A stretch of 56,651 nt of DNA, from NCBI GenBank assembly GCA_028819295.1, contig JAPPMA010000073.1, positions 211-56,861 on the forward strand. Direction: 5' to 3'. This document shows positions 34,322 through 42,618 of the stretch, piece by piece. The notes under the pieces are model-generated. The model had not been told where the DNA came from. It saw nothing but the letters and a program-made list of their open reading frames with translations, and ran no database searches. The stretch comes from a bacterium (GTDB lineage: Bacteria; Actinomycetota; Acidimicrobiia; Acidimicrobiales; Bin134). The translations under genes were made by a program, and so were the position numbers. Every line of letters begins with the position of its first letter. Positions within the stretch are counted from its first letter, which is position 1.

Positions 34322-35501
34322 TCCGGCGCAGATCGCTTGGTTTCACTGTTTTAGCGGGATTGCCGGCGACATGGCGTTGGGGGCGTTGATAGATGCCGGT
34401 GCCGATGTGGCTGAAGTGCGGGAGATATGCGAATTGCTGCCCTTGGGAGGCTGGGATCTGCAAGCCCATCCCACCCAGCGGGGAGGCATTGCCGCCACCG
34501 ATGTGCGGGTGATCACCAGGGAGACGTCGGTTGTGCGCACTGCGAGCCACATCAACGCGCTCATCGGGGAGGCCCGGTTGCCCGACCGGGTGGCCGACCG
34601 GGCCTTGGCGGTGTTCGACGCGCTGTCGCAAGCCGAGGGGAAGCTGCACCGTCGGCCGCCAGAACAAGTCCATTTCCATGAGGTCGGCGGGCTGGATGCC
34701 ATCATCGACGTGGTGGGCACCTGCGCGGCGTTGGAGGTGCTGGGAATCGACGAAGTCCACTCCAGCGCGGTGGCATGCGGGCGGGGGATGATTCGCAGTG
34801 TCCATGGGAGACTGCCCAACCCACCGCCGGCCGTGGTGGAGTTGCTGGTGGGGTGTCCGACGTTTGGATTGGATGTGGGATTGGAGTTGACCACCCCGAC
34901 CGGGGCGGCGGTTCTGTCGGCGCTCGCGGTGGGGTGGGGGCCCATGCCTCCGATGACCATCTCGGCCGCCGGTTTCGGTGCCGGTGACAATCAACTGGAG
35001 GATCGTCCCAACCTCACCCAAGTGGTGGTGGGGACCATGGCGGCATCTCGGCCGGAGGGTCAGCCGGTGATGCTGTTCGAGACCAACGTGGACGACGCCA
35101 CCGGGGAAACGCTGGCTCACACAGTGGCGTCGTTGTTGGATGCGGGTGCTCACGATGCGTGGATCACGCCGATCGTGATGAAGAAGGGTCGCCCGGCGTA
35201 CACGGTGAGCGCGTTGGCCGATCCTGCGTTGGGGGATCAGGTGGCGGCGACGTTGATTGAGGAAACGGGCTCGCTAGGGGTGCGGGGACAGTTGCTAGAG
35301 CGGTGGCCTCGAGAGCGTCTGGAGCACGAGGTTGACGTGGACGGGCGGCGGGTGCGGGTCAAGGTGAGTGCCGGGCGGGTGAAGGTGGAGCACGATGAGG
35401 CGGTGCGGGCCGCGAAGTTGCTGGGGTTGCCGGCGCGGGAGGTCGTCTCTCTGGCTGAAGAAGCCTGGCGGCGACAGGGCGACGACGAGCCGGTTGCCTA
35501 G
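34314..35501 (+). CDS. larC: nickel insertion protein LarC
   Basis: A 395-residue LarC (DUF111) from ATG 34314. Motifs include FHCFSGIAGDMALGALIDAG, HFHEVGGLDAIIDVVG and, in the second half, ETNVDDATGE and GRPAYTVSALAD. In Lactobacillus larC is split into two parts joined by programmed frameshifting, whereas here it is one continuous frame. It inserts nickel into the pincer cofactor using CTP. Its TAG stop forms the first three bases of the next gene's -10 box. Confidence 0.93.
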   Translation: MADPAQIAWFHCFSGIAGDMALGALIDAGADVAEVREICELLPLGGWDLQAHPTQRGGIAATDVRVITRETSVVRTASHINALIGEARLPDRVADRALAVFDALSQAEGKLHRRPPEQVHFHEVGGLDAIIDVVGTCAALEVLGIDEVHSSAVACGRGMIRSVHGRLPNPPPAVVELLVGCPTFGLDVGLELTTPTGAAVLSALAVGWGPMPPMTISAAGFGAGDNQLEDRPNLTQVVVGTMAASRPEGQPVMLFETNVDDATGETLAHTVASLLDAGAHDAWITPIVMKKGRPAYTVSALADPALGDQVAATLIEETGSLGVRGQLLERWPRERLEHEVDVDGRRVRVKVSAGRVKVEHDEAVRAAKLLGLPAREVVSLAEEAWRRQGDDEPVA

Positions 35502-35504
35502 TAT
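35499..35504 (+). promoter_or_regulatory. -10 box TAGTAT, 7 nt before GTG 35512
   Basis: The hexamer overlaps the larC stop codon and stands at leaderless spacing from the metallo-hydrolase start. Confidence 0.5.
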
Positions 35505-35511
35505 CGAGGGA

Positions 35512-36228
35512 GTGGAAGACGAGCGATTTTATTTTCGGCAGTTGTTGTCGGGGCGGGACTTGGCTTTGGGGGACAGGTTGGCTCGACAGATGGTCAACTT
35601 TGTCTACCTGATTGGGGACCGGGAGACGGGGGAGGCGGTGGTGGTGGATCCGGCGTATGACCCAGCGGGGATTGTGGCGCTGGCTGAGGCTGATGGGATG
35701 CGGCTCATTGGGGTGTTGGCCACCCATTACCACCCCGATCATGTGGGCGGGTCGATGATGCAGTTCTCGATCACAGGGGTGGCCGAGCTGTTGGAGTTGG
35801 TGTCGGTTCCGGTGCATGTGCAGGCCGACGAGGCCCAGTACGTGACCATGACCACCGGCATCGGAGAAGACGATCTGTGCCAGCACGCCAGCGGCGATGT
35901 GCTGTCGGTGGGGGCGGTGGACATCGAGATGATCCACACACCGGGCCACACGCCCGGGAGCCAGTGCTTTTTGACCAACGGCCGGCTGGTGGCCGGCGAC
36001 ACGCTGTTTTTGGAGGGGTGCGGCAGAACCGATCTGCCGGGAAGCGATCCGACGGCCATGTACGAGAGCCTCACGCAGCGCCTGGCCCGGGTTCCCGACA
36101 GCGCAACGCTGTATCCCGGCCATCTGTACTCGCCCCAGCCTTCGGCCTCGATGGGCGAAACCCGGCGCACCAACTATGTGTTCATGCCCCGCTCCCCCGA
36201 GCAGTGGCTGGCCATGTTCGGCGGGTAA
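35512..36228 (+). CDS. MBL-fold metallo-hydrolase, glyoxalase II-like
   Basis: A 238-residue metallo-beta-lactamase-fold enzyme. Zinc ligands are seen in THYHPDHVGG, HTPGHTPGS, AGDTLF and the late YPGH. The order is that of hydroxyacylglutathione hydrolases and persulfide dioxygenases. The long insertion carrying a VQADEAQYVTM segment differs from short GloB. GTG 35512 is the start, supported by the leaderless -10 box; the frame upstream overlaps larC. Actinobacteria usually lack glutathione, so the true thiol substrate is open. Confidence 0.85.
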   Translation: MEDERFYFRQLLSGRDLALGDRLARQMVNFVYLIGDRETGEAVVVDPAYDPAGIVALAEADGMRLIGVLATHYHPDHVGGSMMQFSITGVAELLELVSVPVHVQADEAQYVTMTTGIGEDDLCQHASGDVLSVGAVDIEMIHTPGHTPGSQCFLTNGRLVAGDTLFLEGCGRTDLPGSDPTAMYESLTQRLARVPDSATLYPGHLYSPQPSASMGETRRTNYVFMPRSPEQWLAMFGG

Positions 36229-36247
36229 TGGGAATGAGCCCGAGGAG

Positions 36248-36332
<85 letters not shown>

Positions 36333-36508
36333 GGTTGTCGGGGTGGTCATCGTACAAGACGGGCGCACCGATCAGTAACCTGTTTGCTCGCCTGTTGTCG
36401 CATCAGCCGCAACACAGCTCTGGGGCATCACCGGGCGTTTGCCCCTTTGACGCGTTGATTGGCTTTAGCTGTGGTTATAGTCCACCGCAACATAGGAGAA
36501 TCACGGCT

Positions 36509-36520
36509 ATGGAACTCTGA
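36509..36520 (+). other. three-codon minigene overlapping the pstP start
   Basis: ATG GAA CTC TGA at 36509-36520, whose TGA overlaps the pstP ATG (TGATG). AGGAG at 36494-36498 is optimally placed for the minigene rather than for pstP, so pstP is probably translated by re-initiation. Confidence 0.5.
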
Positions 36521-37311
36521 TGATCCGGCTAGACGCGGGGCAAGCTACCGACCGAGGCCGACGTCGAGAAAAGAACGAGGATTCGATGTTGGTTGCCAAC
36601 GGCCTCTTCGCGGTTGCAGACGGGCTGGGCGGCCATCGGGGGGGAGAGGTGGCGTCGGCCTTGGCGGTGAATACGCTGGCTGCGGAGGTGCAAGCTGCGG
36701 TCGAGGCTCGCACTGCCGCCCGGCGCCGCTCGCTGCGCCGTCACCTGCCGTCGCCTGCGCCCACGGTGGAGGAGTTGTTGGGTGCGGTGGACTGGGCCAA
36801 TCAGGAGATCCTGGCCAGATCCAAGTCGACCTTCGAATTGGCCGGTATGGGGACCACCCTGTGCGTGCTGGCCGTGGTTGAGTGCGATGACAGCGAAGCG
36901 CTGGCAGTGGCGAACGTCGGTGACTCCCGGGTCTATTGCTGCGACGAGGGCGGCCTCCGCCAATTGACGGAGGATCACACCGTGGTGCAGGAAATGTTGA
37001 AAGCAGGAATGATCACGCCGGAAGAGGCTGAAAGCCATGAAAGACGGAATCGCCTCAGCCGAGCCTTGGGCATTGAGCCGAAGGTTGCAGTCGACGATTG
37101 GACGCTGGATCCGGTGGCCGGTCACCGCTATCTGCTGTGCTCCGATGGCTTGACCCATGAAGTGGCAGATCGGGATATTCACGCCGTTCTGCTGCAATTC
37201 GATGCTCCGGGCGATGCCGCGGGAGCGCTGGTGGACTTGGCCTTGCGTCGGGGCGGAAGCGACAACATCACGGTGATCGTGGTGGATGTGGCGGATGTAG
37301 CCCTCCAATAA
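36520..37311 (+). CDS. pstP: PP2C-family serine/threonine phosphatase, PstP-like
   Basis: A 263-residue PP2C catalytic domain: GRRREKNEDSM, ADGLGGHRGGEVAS, the middle GDSRVY, and the metal ligands in CSDGLTHEV and GGSDNITVIVV. Unlike mycobacterial PstP it ends after the catalytic domain, without a transmembrane anchor or extracellular part, so it should be cytoplasmic. It lies 33 nt before the PASTA kinase gene and is probably its opposing phosphatase. FHA-domain genes, rodA and pbpA, usually in this cluster, are absent. Confidence 0.92.
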   Translation: MIRLDAGQATDRGRRREKNEDSMLVANGLFAVADGLGGHRGGEVASALAVNTLAAEVQAAVEARTAARRRSLRRHLPSPAPTVEELLGAVDWANQEILARSKSTFELAGMGTTLCVLAVVECDDSEALAVANVGDSRVYCCDEGGLRQLTEDHTVVQEMLKAGMITPEEAESHERRNRLSRALGIEPKVAVDDWTLDPVAGHRYLLCSDGLTHEVADRDIHAVLLQFDAPGDAAGALVDLALRRGGSDNITVIVVDVADVALQ

Positions 37312-37344
37312 ATCGGGCAGGCAAAGAACTACGCTGGTTTTGCC

Positions 37345-39660
37345 ATGTCAGACACGGGTCCTGAACTTTTGGGCAGTCGCTATCAACTGCGGAATCAGAT
37401 AGCCCGCGGCGGCATGACTGATGTTTTTCTGGGCCAGGACACCCTGCTGTCCCGCCCGGTGGCCATCAAACGCCTGTTCCCCGAATTTGCCGCCGATCCG
37501 AGCTTCGTGGAGCGATTCAGGCGGGAGGCCACGGCTGCGGCCAACCTCAATCATCCCAACATTGTGGCGGTGTATGACTGGGGCTCGGCTGAGGGCACGT
37601 ATTACCTCGTTATGGAGTACATCGAGGGGCACAGCCTGGCTGAACTGCTGCGCTCGGGAGGCCCTTTGGCCCCGGAACGGGCTGCGGGGATTGCCATGGA
37701 TGTGGCGGAGGCGCTGGGCTTCGCTCACAGCAACGGGGTAATCCACCGGGATGTGAAGCCTGGCAATGTTCTGCTCTCACCCGACGGCCAGGTGAAGGTG
37801 ACCGATTTCGGCATCGCCATAGTGGCGTTTGGCGGAGCGGAGTCGAATCTAACCCAAACCGGGGCGGTGATGGGCACGGCGACTTATTTTTCGCCGGAAC
37901 AGGCCCAGGGAAAGCCTCTGGATTACCGCAGTGATCTGTATTCGCTGGGAATCGTGCTGTACGAGATGCTGTGCGGTCGCCCTCCGTTCACCGGCGACAC
38001 TTCTGTGGCCGTCGCATACAAGCATGTGCAACAGCCCGTGCCCTCCCCCTCGTCGCTGGGAGTCGTACTGCCGGAGTCGCTGGAAGCCATTGCCATGAAG
38101 CTGTTGGCCAAGAACCCGGCGGAGCGGTACCCGGCGGCCAGAGACGTCAGGCGCGACTTGCAGCGCTACCGCGAGGGTCGCCATCAGCTATCGGCAGCAC
38201 GCAAGCCATCAGAGGCCCAACCCGCGGGGCCGCCTCCACCGGAGAAGACGCCAGAAGAACCCCTGCTGCCTCCGCAGGCTGCTCCGCCGCCGTCGCCCGG
38301 TGGGCCTGTGCAGCCCCCGCCATCACCCCCGCCGTCGCCGGTGGCCGTTTTGGAACCCTCTTCGCGGGCGGGGCTTTACACGGCGGCCGCAGTCATCTTC
38401 ATCGCGGTGGCGGTGCTGGTGTTCTTCGTGCTGTCGAACGTGCTCGATAACGGCGACGACGCCGTTTCGCCCGCCGTGACCAGCACAGCAGTTCCCGTGG
38501 TTTCTGTGCCTGATGTGGTGGGGTTGTCCAGTCAGTCGGCGATACGGGAGCTTCGTGCCGCCGGCTTTGTGGTCAGCCAAGTGTTCGAAGCAAGCGAAAC
38601 GGTGGCCAGCAACGAGGTGGTCTCCCAATCACCCGAGGCGCGGGCTGAAGTGGAGCAAGGGGCGGAAATAGAGATCACCGTGAGTTCGGGAGCGGTTCCC
38701 GTGCTTGTGCCCGGGGTCGTGGGACAGAGTGCCGGCGATGCGGCCCGCCATTTGCAGGACCGCGGGTTTGCCCCTGAATTGCAGGAGGTTGAGGGTTCCA
38801 CTGCCCCCTCGGGACAAGTGCTGCGCCAAGACCCCCCGGCTGGGAGCGAGGCTGCTCCGGGCAGCTCTGTGGTGCTCTATGTGGCAGAGGGGGTTCAGGC
38901 CGTGGAAGTTCCTGATGTGGCGGGAATGACCTTGTTGCGGGCGACTCAGGTTTTGGCGCAAGCCGGCTTGCAGGTGAGCGAGGAGATCGTGGAGCAGCCC
39001 TCCGGCGACGTGGACAAGGATTTGGTGATCGGCACTGATCCCTCACCGCCTGCGCTGTTGTTGCCGGGCTCCCAGATTGTGATTCTGGTCTCTTTGGGAT
39101 CGGAGAATGCGGTGGTTCCCAGTTTGGTTGGGCTAACCCCGGAAACGGCTGCCGAACAGCTTGGGGAATTGGAACTCGTGCTGGCCGAGCCCATCGCCGA
39201 GTGTGATTTCCCGAACGATGCCGGAGAGCTCGTAGGCCGGATCATGGGGCAAGTGCCGCCCGCTGAAGAGGAGCATCCGCTGGGGACGGAAGTGACCGTG
39301 TGTTTGGGGCGCCCGACCTCGGACGGACCGGGGCCAACACCCACGGAGGTCGTTGATGAGCTCACTCCCCGCCGGATCGAGGCAAGGGTTGATGCCGCAG
39401 CGATAACCGCGCGAGCTGTTGCCGCGGGTCGCGAGCCCGACGCCTTGGGCAGTATTCCAAGATGGAATGCCCTGTCGGCCAGATTTGCCGCCGAGTGCGC
39501 CGACTTGGCGACGGCCTACTCAGATGTGCCTGGTCTGGTGGTGGAGTGGAATTTGGAGAACCCGTACCCGATGCCCGCCGTCGCGGCGAACGCTGACAAC
39601 TGGGCGGAGGGCCTCGACGGCGACACGCCTGATGTAGACGACGGATGCAGCGTGCGCTAG
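37345..39660 (+). CDS. pknB: PASTA-domain serine/threonine kinase PknB
   Basis: A 771-residue membrane kinase. The kinase domain (about 12-275) has Lys42 in VAIKR, HRDVKPGNVL with Asp136 and DFGIA. A Pro-rich juxtamembrane segment and one helix (about 345-370, VIFIAVAVLVFFVLSNVL) follow. Outside are four PASTA repeats beginning near 390, 458, 526 and 593, the last with an extra cysteine pair. A C-terminal extension of about 100 residues (IEARVDAAAITARAVAAG onward) is not part of the usual architecture. PASTA domains sense muropeptides; known PknB targets include CwlM. Confidence 0.95.
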   Translation: MSDTGPELLGSRYQLRNQIARGGMTDVFLGQDTLLSRPVAIKRLFPEFAADPSFVERFRREATAAANLNHPNIVAVYDWGSAEGTYYLVMEYIEGHSLAELLRSGGPLAPERAAGIAMDVAEALGFAHSNGVIHRDVKPGNVLLSPDGQVKVTDFGIAIVAFGGAESNLTQTGAVMGTATYFSPEQAQGKPLDYRSDLYSLGIVLYEMLCGRPPFTGDTSVAVAYKHVQQPVPSPSSLGVVLPESLEAIAMKLLAKNPAERYPAARDVRRDLQRYREGRHQLSAARKPSEAQPAGPPPPEKTPEEPLLPPQAAPPPSPGGPVQPPPSPPPSPVAVLEPSSRAGLYTAAAVIFIAVAVLVFFVLSNVLDNGDDAVSPAVTSTAVPVVSVPDVVGLSSQSAIRELRAAGFVVSQVFEASETVASNEVVSQSPEARAEVEQGAEIEITVSSGAVPVLVPGVVGQSAGDAARHLQDRGFAPELQEVEGSTAPSGQVLRQDPPAGSEAAPGSSVVLYVAEGVQAVEVPDVAGMTLLRATQVLAQAGLQVSEEIVEQPSGDVDKDLVIGTDPSPPALLLPGSQIVILVSLGSENAVVPSLVGLTPETAAEQLGELELVLAEPIAECDFPNDAGELVGRIMGQVPPAEEEHPLGTEVTVCLGRPTSDGPGPTPTEVVDELTPRRIEARVDAAAITARAVAAGREPDALGSIPRWNALSARFAAECADLATAYSDVPGLVVEWNLENPYPMPAVAANADNWAEGLDGDTPDVDDGCSVR

Positions 39661-39681
39661 GCGGGCCAACCAGGGTGGATG

Positions 39682-40263
39682 CTACGGGGACACCTGGCCC
39701 AGGAAGTTCTTCAGCAGATCATGGCCTGATGAGGTCAAGATTGACTCGGGATGGAACTGCACCCCTTCCACCGGGTGATCGCGGTGGCGCAGTCCCATCA
39801 CCAGTCCGTCGTCGGTTTCCGCCGTAACGGTCAGGATGTCGGGGACCGACGATCGCTCCACAACGAGCGAGTGATAGCGGGTGGCTTCGATGGGGTTGGG
39901 GAGTCCCGCGAAAACCCCTTCGCTGGTGTGGTGGATAATCGACGTCTTGCCGTGCATGACCTGATCTGCCCGAACCACCCGGCCGCCGAAAACCTCCCCG
40001 ATGCACTGCAATCCGAGACACACGCCGAGCAGAGGCCGCGCGCCGCTGAACTGCTGGATAAGGGCATTGCTCAGCCCGGCATCGGAAGGCTGTCCTGGTC
40101 CGGGGCTGATGAGAACACCATCGGGATCGATGTCGAGGGCCTGCTCGACGGTTATGGCATCGTGGCGGTAGACCAGGGGCTCAGCCCCCAGCTCGCCCAA
40201 GTACTGGACCAGGTTGTAGACGAAGGAGTCGTAGTTGTCGATCACCAGTATGCGAGGAGTCAC
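39682..40263 (-). CDS. pabA: glutamine amidotransferase, anthranilate/aminodeoxychorismate synthase component II
   Basis: A 193-residue class I amidotransferase from GTG 40263 ([20 protein letters not shown]). It shows [11 protein letters not shown], the nucleophile in [17 protein letters not shown], and the His/Glu pair in [11 protein letters not shown]. It supplies ammonia for para-aminobenzoate (folate) or anthranilate (tryptophan). No component I gene is nearby. The pknB-pabA-crgA neighbourhood is standard in actinobacteria, where this gene is named pabA or trpG. It is convergent with pknB. Confidence 0.92.
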   Translation of the reverse strand: MTPRILVIDNYDSFVYNLVQYLGELGAEPLVYRHDAITVEQALDIDPDGVLISPGPGQPSDAGLSNALIQQFSGARPLLGVCLGLQCIGEVFGGRVVRADQVMHGKTSIIHHTSEGVFAGLPNPIEATRYHSLVVERSSVPDILTVTAETDDGLVMGLRHRDHPVEGVQFHPESILTSSGHDLLKNFLGQVSP

Positions 40264-40306
40264 CGCGGCCAACGTTATCGAGGGGTTGCTCGGAGTTCGA
40301 AGCGCG

Positions 40307-40312
40307 TATCCT
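40307..40312 (+). promoter_or_regulatory. -10 box TATCCT, 6 nt before crgA ATG
   Basis: A TANNNT hexamer with leaderless spacing; no ribosome site precedes the ATG. Confidence 0.5.
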
Positions 40313-40318
40313 TTGTCC

Positions 40319-40594
40319 ATGGCCAAACCGACCAAGCGCAGAGTGCAGGGTGGTCGGGTTACCCCGAGGGGCACCCGACCCGAAAACGAGGTGGCGCCCC
40401 GGGTGCCGGTCTCAGCAGAGAAAATCAGCCCGACTTGGGTGCCGGTGCTGATGCTTACCCTGCTGGCGTTGGGGGCAATCATGATTGTGCTGAACTACGT
40501 CGCTCTGCTGCCGGGCGACACCAGCAACTGGTACCTGCTGGGGGGCCTTGGCCTGCTGCTGGCCGGCATGCTGGTGGCCACGCAGTGGCATTAG
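40319..40594 (+). CDS. crgA: cell division protein CrgA
   Basis: A 91-residue protein with a basic N-terminal tail ([17 protein letters not shown]), a first membrane helix ([20 protein letters not shown]), the CrgA signature [21 protein letters not shown] and a second helix ending ATQWH. CrgA is an actinobacterial divisome component that interacts with FtsZ, FtsQ and FtsI-type proteins. It is divergent from pabA with 55 nt between the starts. Confidence 0.96.
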   Translation: MAKPTKRRVQGGRVTPRGTRPENEVAPRVPVSAEKISPTWVPVLMLTLLALGAIMIVLNYVALLPGDTSNWYLLGGLGLLLAGMLVATQWH

Positions 40595-40641
40595 CCACCC
40601 TGATCGTTGTCTAGTTACGGCTTTGTAGTTTGTTCCCAGGT

Positions 40642-40662
40642 TTATCCACAGGTTGTGGATAG
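40642..40662. promoter_or_regulatory. pair of convergent DnaA boxes
   Basis: TTATCCACA (40642-40650, perfect consensus) and the reverse-oriented TGTGGATAG (40654-40662, one mismatch) are separated by 3 bp in the short gap between crgA and the next gene. They lie about 24 kb from dnaA. Confidence 0.7.
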
Positions 40663-40668
40663 TTGGCC

Positions 40669-40926
40669 CTACTCGTCTATGGGGGCGACGAAGTCCATGT
40701 CGTCGCCGCAGTGACGGGGAGGCTCAGGGTCTTCCTCGGGAGCTGTGGTCATACGGACCTCGGCGTAGCAGATCGAGCATCGGTACGTGATCTTGACCCT
40801 GCGAAGCTGGCCTGGCGGCGGTGGCGGCGGCAGCGGCTGGCGAATCATCAACAGCACACCGATGCCGACCCGGATCAGGATCATTCCCGCAAGGATGGCG
40901 ATCAGCACGCTGAGCCAGAGAGGCAC
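40669..40926 (-). CDS. small membrane protein with zinc-ribbon-like tail
   Basis: An 85-residue protein from GTG 40926. An N-terminal membrane helix (WLSVLIAILAGMILIRVGIG) is followed by a Pro-rich hinge and a cytoplasmic segment with YRCSICYAEVRMT and a later RHCGDDM, which could bind one zinc (CxxC plus His/Cys). The function is unknown. It shares a divergent, duplicated promoter region with doxX. Confidence 0.75.
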   Translation of the reverse strand: MPLWLSVLIAILAGMILIRVGIGVLLMIRQPLPPPPPPGQLRRVKITYRCSICYAEVRMTTAPEEDPEPPRHCGDDMDFVAPIDE

Positions 40927-40932
40927 ATGTCC

Positions 40933-40938
40933 AGCCTA
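40933..40938 (-). promoter_or_regulatory. -10 box TAGGCT, 6 nt before GTG 40926
   Basis: A minus-strand leaderless -10 hexamer; it is part of the duplicated segment, so a second copy exists near 41005-41010. Confidence 0.5.
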
Positions 40939-40960
40939 GATGGGCCGGTACTGTGGGCCC

Positions 40961-41011
40961 ATGGATGAGCTCGGCCGGCGCGGGCGGCCCCTCCGAGACG
41001 GTCCAGCCTAG
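40961..41011 (+). CDS. 16-residue mini-ORF upstream of doxX
   Basis: ATG 40961 to TAG 41011. It begins MDE like DoxX, and then runs into an unrelated Arg/Gly-rich sequence. It has its own TACTGT -10 box (40949-40954) at 6-nt spacing. It may be translated from a leaderless transcript; no function is evident. Confidence 0.35.
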   Translation: MDELGRRGRPLRDGPA

Positions 41012-41019
41012 ATGGGCGG

Positions 41020-41025
41020 TACTGT
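41020..41025 (+). promoter_or_regulatory. -10 box TACTGT, 6 nt before doxX ATG
   Basis: A leaderless-type -10 hexamer, second copy of the duplicated promoter. Confidence 0.5.
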
Positions 41026-41031
41026 GGGCCC

Positions 41032-41544
41032 ATGGATGAGATGAATCTGGCAATGCTGATCCTGCGGGTAGGCATCGGGCTTACGTTCGCGGCTCACGGT
41101 TACGGCAAGATCTTTCAGGGTGGCCGCATTCCCGGTACCGCGGGCTGGTTCGACAGCATGGGGATGAAGCCGGGCAAGCTGCATGCCTGGATGGCCGCCC
41201 TCACCGAGATTGGCGCCGGATTGCTATTGGCCCTGGGGCTGTTCACGCCGTTGGCTGCCGCGGGCATGATCGGGGTCATGGTGGTGGCTGGGTGGACGGT
41301 TCACCGGCACAACGGCTTCATGATCGTGAGAGAGGGCTGGGAGTACACCTTCGTTCTGGCCGTGGTCGCGGCAGCGGTGGCCACCTTGGGACCCATGGAG
41401 TGGTCGATCGACAGCGCACTGGGGATCGATGACAACTGGGACGGCTATGTGGGCCTGGCCATTGGCGCCGGTGGTGGAGTGCTGGCCGGTTTGACCCAGC
41501 TCCTGTTGTTCTATCGCCCCCCCAAATCCCAAGAGACTGCCTGA
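41032..41544 (+). CDS. DoxX family membrane protein
   Basis: A 170-residue protein with four predicted helices. The signature LRVGIGLTFAAHGYGKIF is at residues 11-28, with TEIGAGLLLALGLFTPLAAA and VMVVAGWTVH following. DoxX/MPO1-type proteins act with membrane oxidoreductases; in Mycobacterium a DoxX protein forms a complex with superoxide dismutase and a thiol oxidoreductase. The last helix and tail extend the usual length. The Ldh-family gene follows 3 nt after the stop. Confidence 0.85.
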   Translation: MDEMNLAMLILRVGIGLTFAAHGYGKIFQGGRIPGTAGWFDSMGMKPGKLHAWMAALTEIGAGLLLALGLFTPLAAAGMIGVMVVAGWTVHRHNGFMIVREGWEYTFVLAVVAAAVATLGPMEWSIDSALGIDDNWDGYVGLAIGAGGGVLAGLTQLLLFYRPPKSQETA

Positions 41545-41547
41545 GCG

Positions 41548-42618
41548 GTGAGCGACGCGGGGGTGATCCGGCTGGACCATGAGGAGCTGCGGCGCTACGA
41601 GGTCGCCATTCTGAGCGGGCTGGGGGTCCCCACCGAACAGGCCGAGATCGTGGCCGACAATCTGGTGGAAGCCGACCTCCGCGGGGTGGACTCGCATGGG
41701 GTCCATCTGGTGGAGCTCTATGTGGCTCGGCTGAGATCGGGACATCTGCGGCCGGTAACCGAGGTGAAGGTGGTGCGCGACGACGGCGCCACGGTGATGC
41801 TGGACGGCGGCATCGGATTCGGGCAGGTCTCCGGTGTTGCGGCGATGGAGCTGGCGGTGGAACGGGCCAAAGCCCACGGGGTGGCCGCGGTAACCGTGCG
41901 AGAGGGCACTCATCTGGGGGCTTTGGCCTACTACACCCTGCCCGCCGCGGAGGCTGGGTGCTTTGCCATGGCGGTGCAGAACGGCCCGGCCATCGTTCCC
42001 CCCCATGGCGGTAGATCGGGCATCTTCTCGACCAATCCGTTCTCCTGGGCGGCGCCCGCCGGCCGCGAGCTGCCGGTGGTGTACGACATCGCGACTACTG
42101 CGGTGGCCGGCAACAAAATCCTGCTGGCCAAAAAGCGCGGCGATCCGACCATTCCCGAGGGGTGGGCCAACGACGACTTGGGGCGGCCAACCACGGACAC
42201 GGCCGCCGCATCGGCTCAGAATCTGTGCTGGTTTGGGGGCTACAAGGGGTTTGGCATCGCGCTGATGGTGGAAGTCCTGTCGGGCATCGTGGCTGGGAGC
42301 AGCTTCGGCCACACCGAGCAGACGGAATGCGAATTGGTGGGAAACCGCCGTTTGGCCAAGGGCTGGATGTTTCTGACCTTGGACTTGGAGCGCTTCTGCG
42401 GATTGGACAAGTTTCAGGAGCAGATGGACCAGCTCATCCGAGACGTACACAACACCGAGCGGGCCGAAGGGGTGGACCGGATCTATGTGCCCGGCGAGAT
42501 CGAGCACGAGAACCGGGCCGAGCGATTGGCCAGAGGCATTCCCCTGCCGGTTGCCCTGGTGGAGGAGATCAGCGCCATCGGCGCCGATTTCGGATTGGCC
42601 CCGCTGGCCTCGCAGTGA
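41548..42618 (+). CDS. malate/L-lactate dehydrogenase family oxidoreductase
   Basis: A 356-residue NAD(P)-dependent dehydrogenase of the Ldh_2 family (malate, sulfolactate, ureidoglycolate dehydrogenases), not related to classic LDH. The motifs ADLRGVDSHGVHLV (catalytic His), FGQVSGVAAMELAV, GGRSGIFSTNPFSWAAP and FGGYKGFGIALMVE are present. Its substrate cannot be told from sequence. GTG 41548 follows doxX by 3 nt. The stop abuts that of the convergent dehydrogenase gene as a TGATCA palindrome. Confidence 0.9.
   Translation: MSDAGVIRLDHEELRRYEVAILSGLGVPTEQAEIVADNLVEADLRGVDSHGVHLVELYVARLRSGHLRPVTEVKVVRDDGATVMLDGGIGFGQVSGVAAMELAVERAKAHGVAAVTVREGTHLGALAYYTLPAAEAGCFAMAVQNGPAIVPPHGGRSGIFSTNPFSWAAPAGRELPVVYDIATTAVAGNKILLAKKRGDPTIPEGWANDDLGRPTTDTAAASAQNLCWFGGYKGFGIALMVEVLSGIVAGSSFGHTEQTECELVGNRRLAKGWMFLTLDLERFCGLDKFQEQMDQLIRDVHNTERAEGVDRIYVPGEIEHENRAERLARGIPLPVALVEEISAIGADFGLAPLASQ

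Larger units (their letters stand above)
40929..41040. repeat. 71/72-bp spaced duplication covering a divergent leaderless promoter and the doxX start
   Basis: A segment of about 40 bp at 40929-40969 recurs at 41001-41040 with one base deleted. It contains TAGGCT (minus strand), TACTGT (plus strand) and ATGGATGAG. The two ATGs (40961 and 41032) are 71 bp apart, the same distance as in the anti-sigma duplication. Confidence 0.9.
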
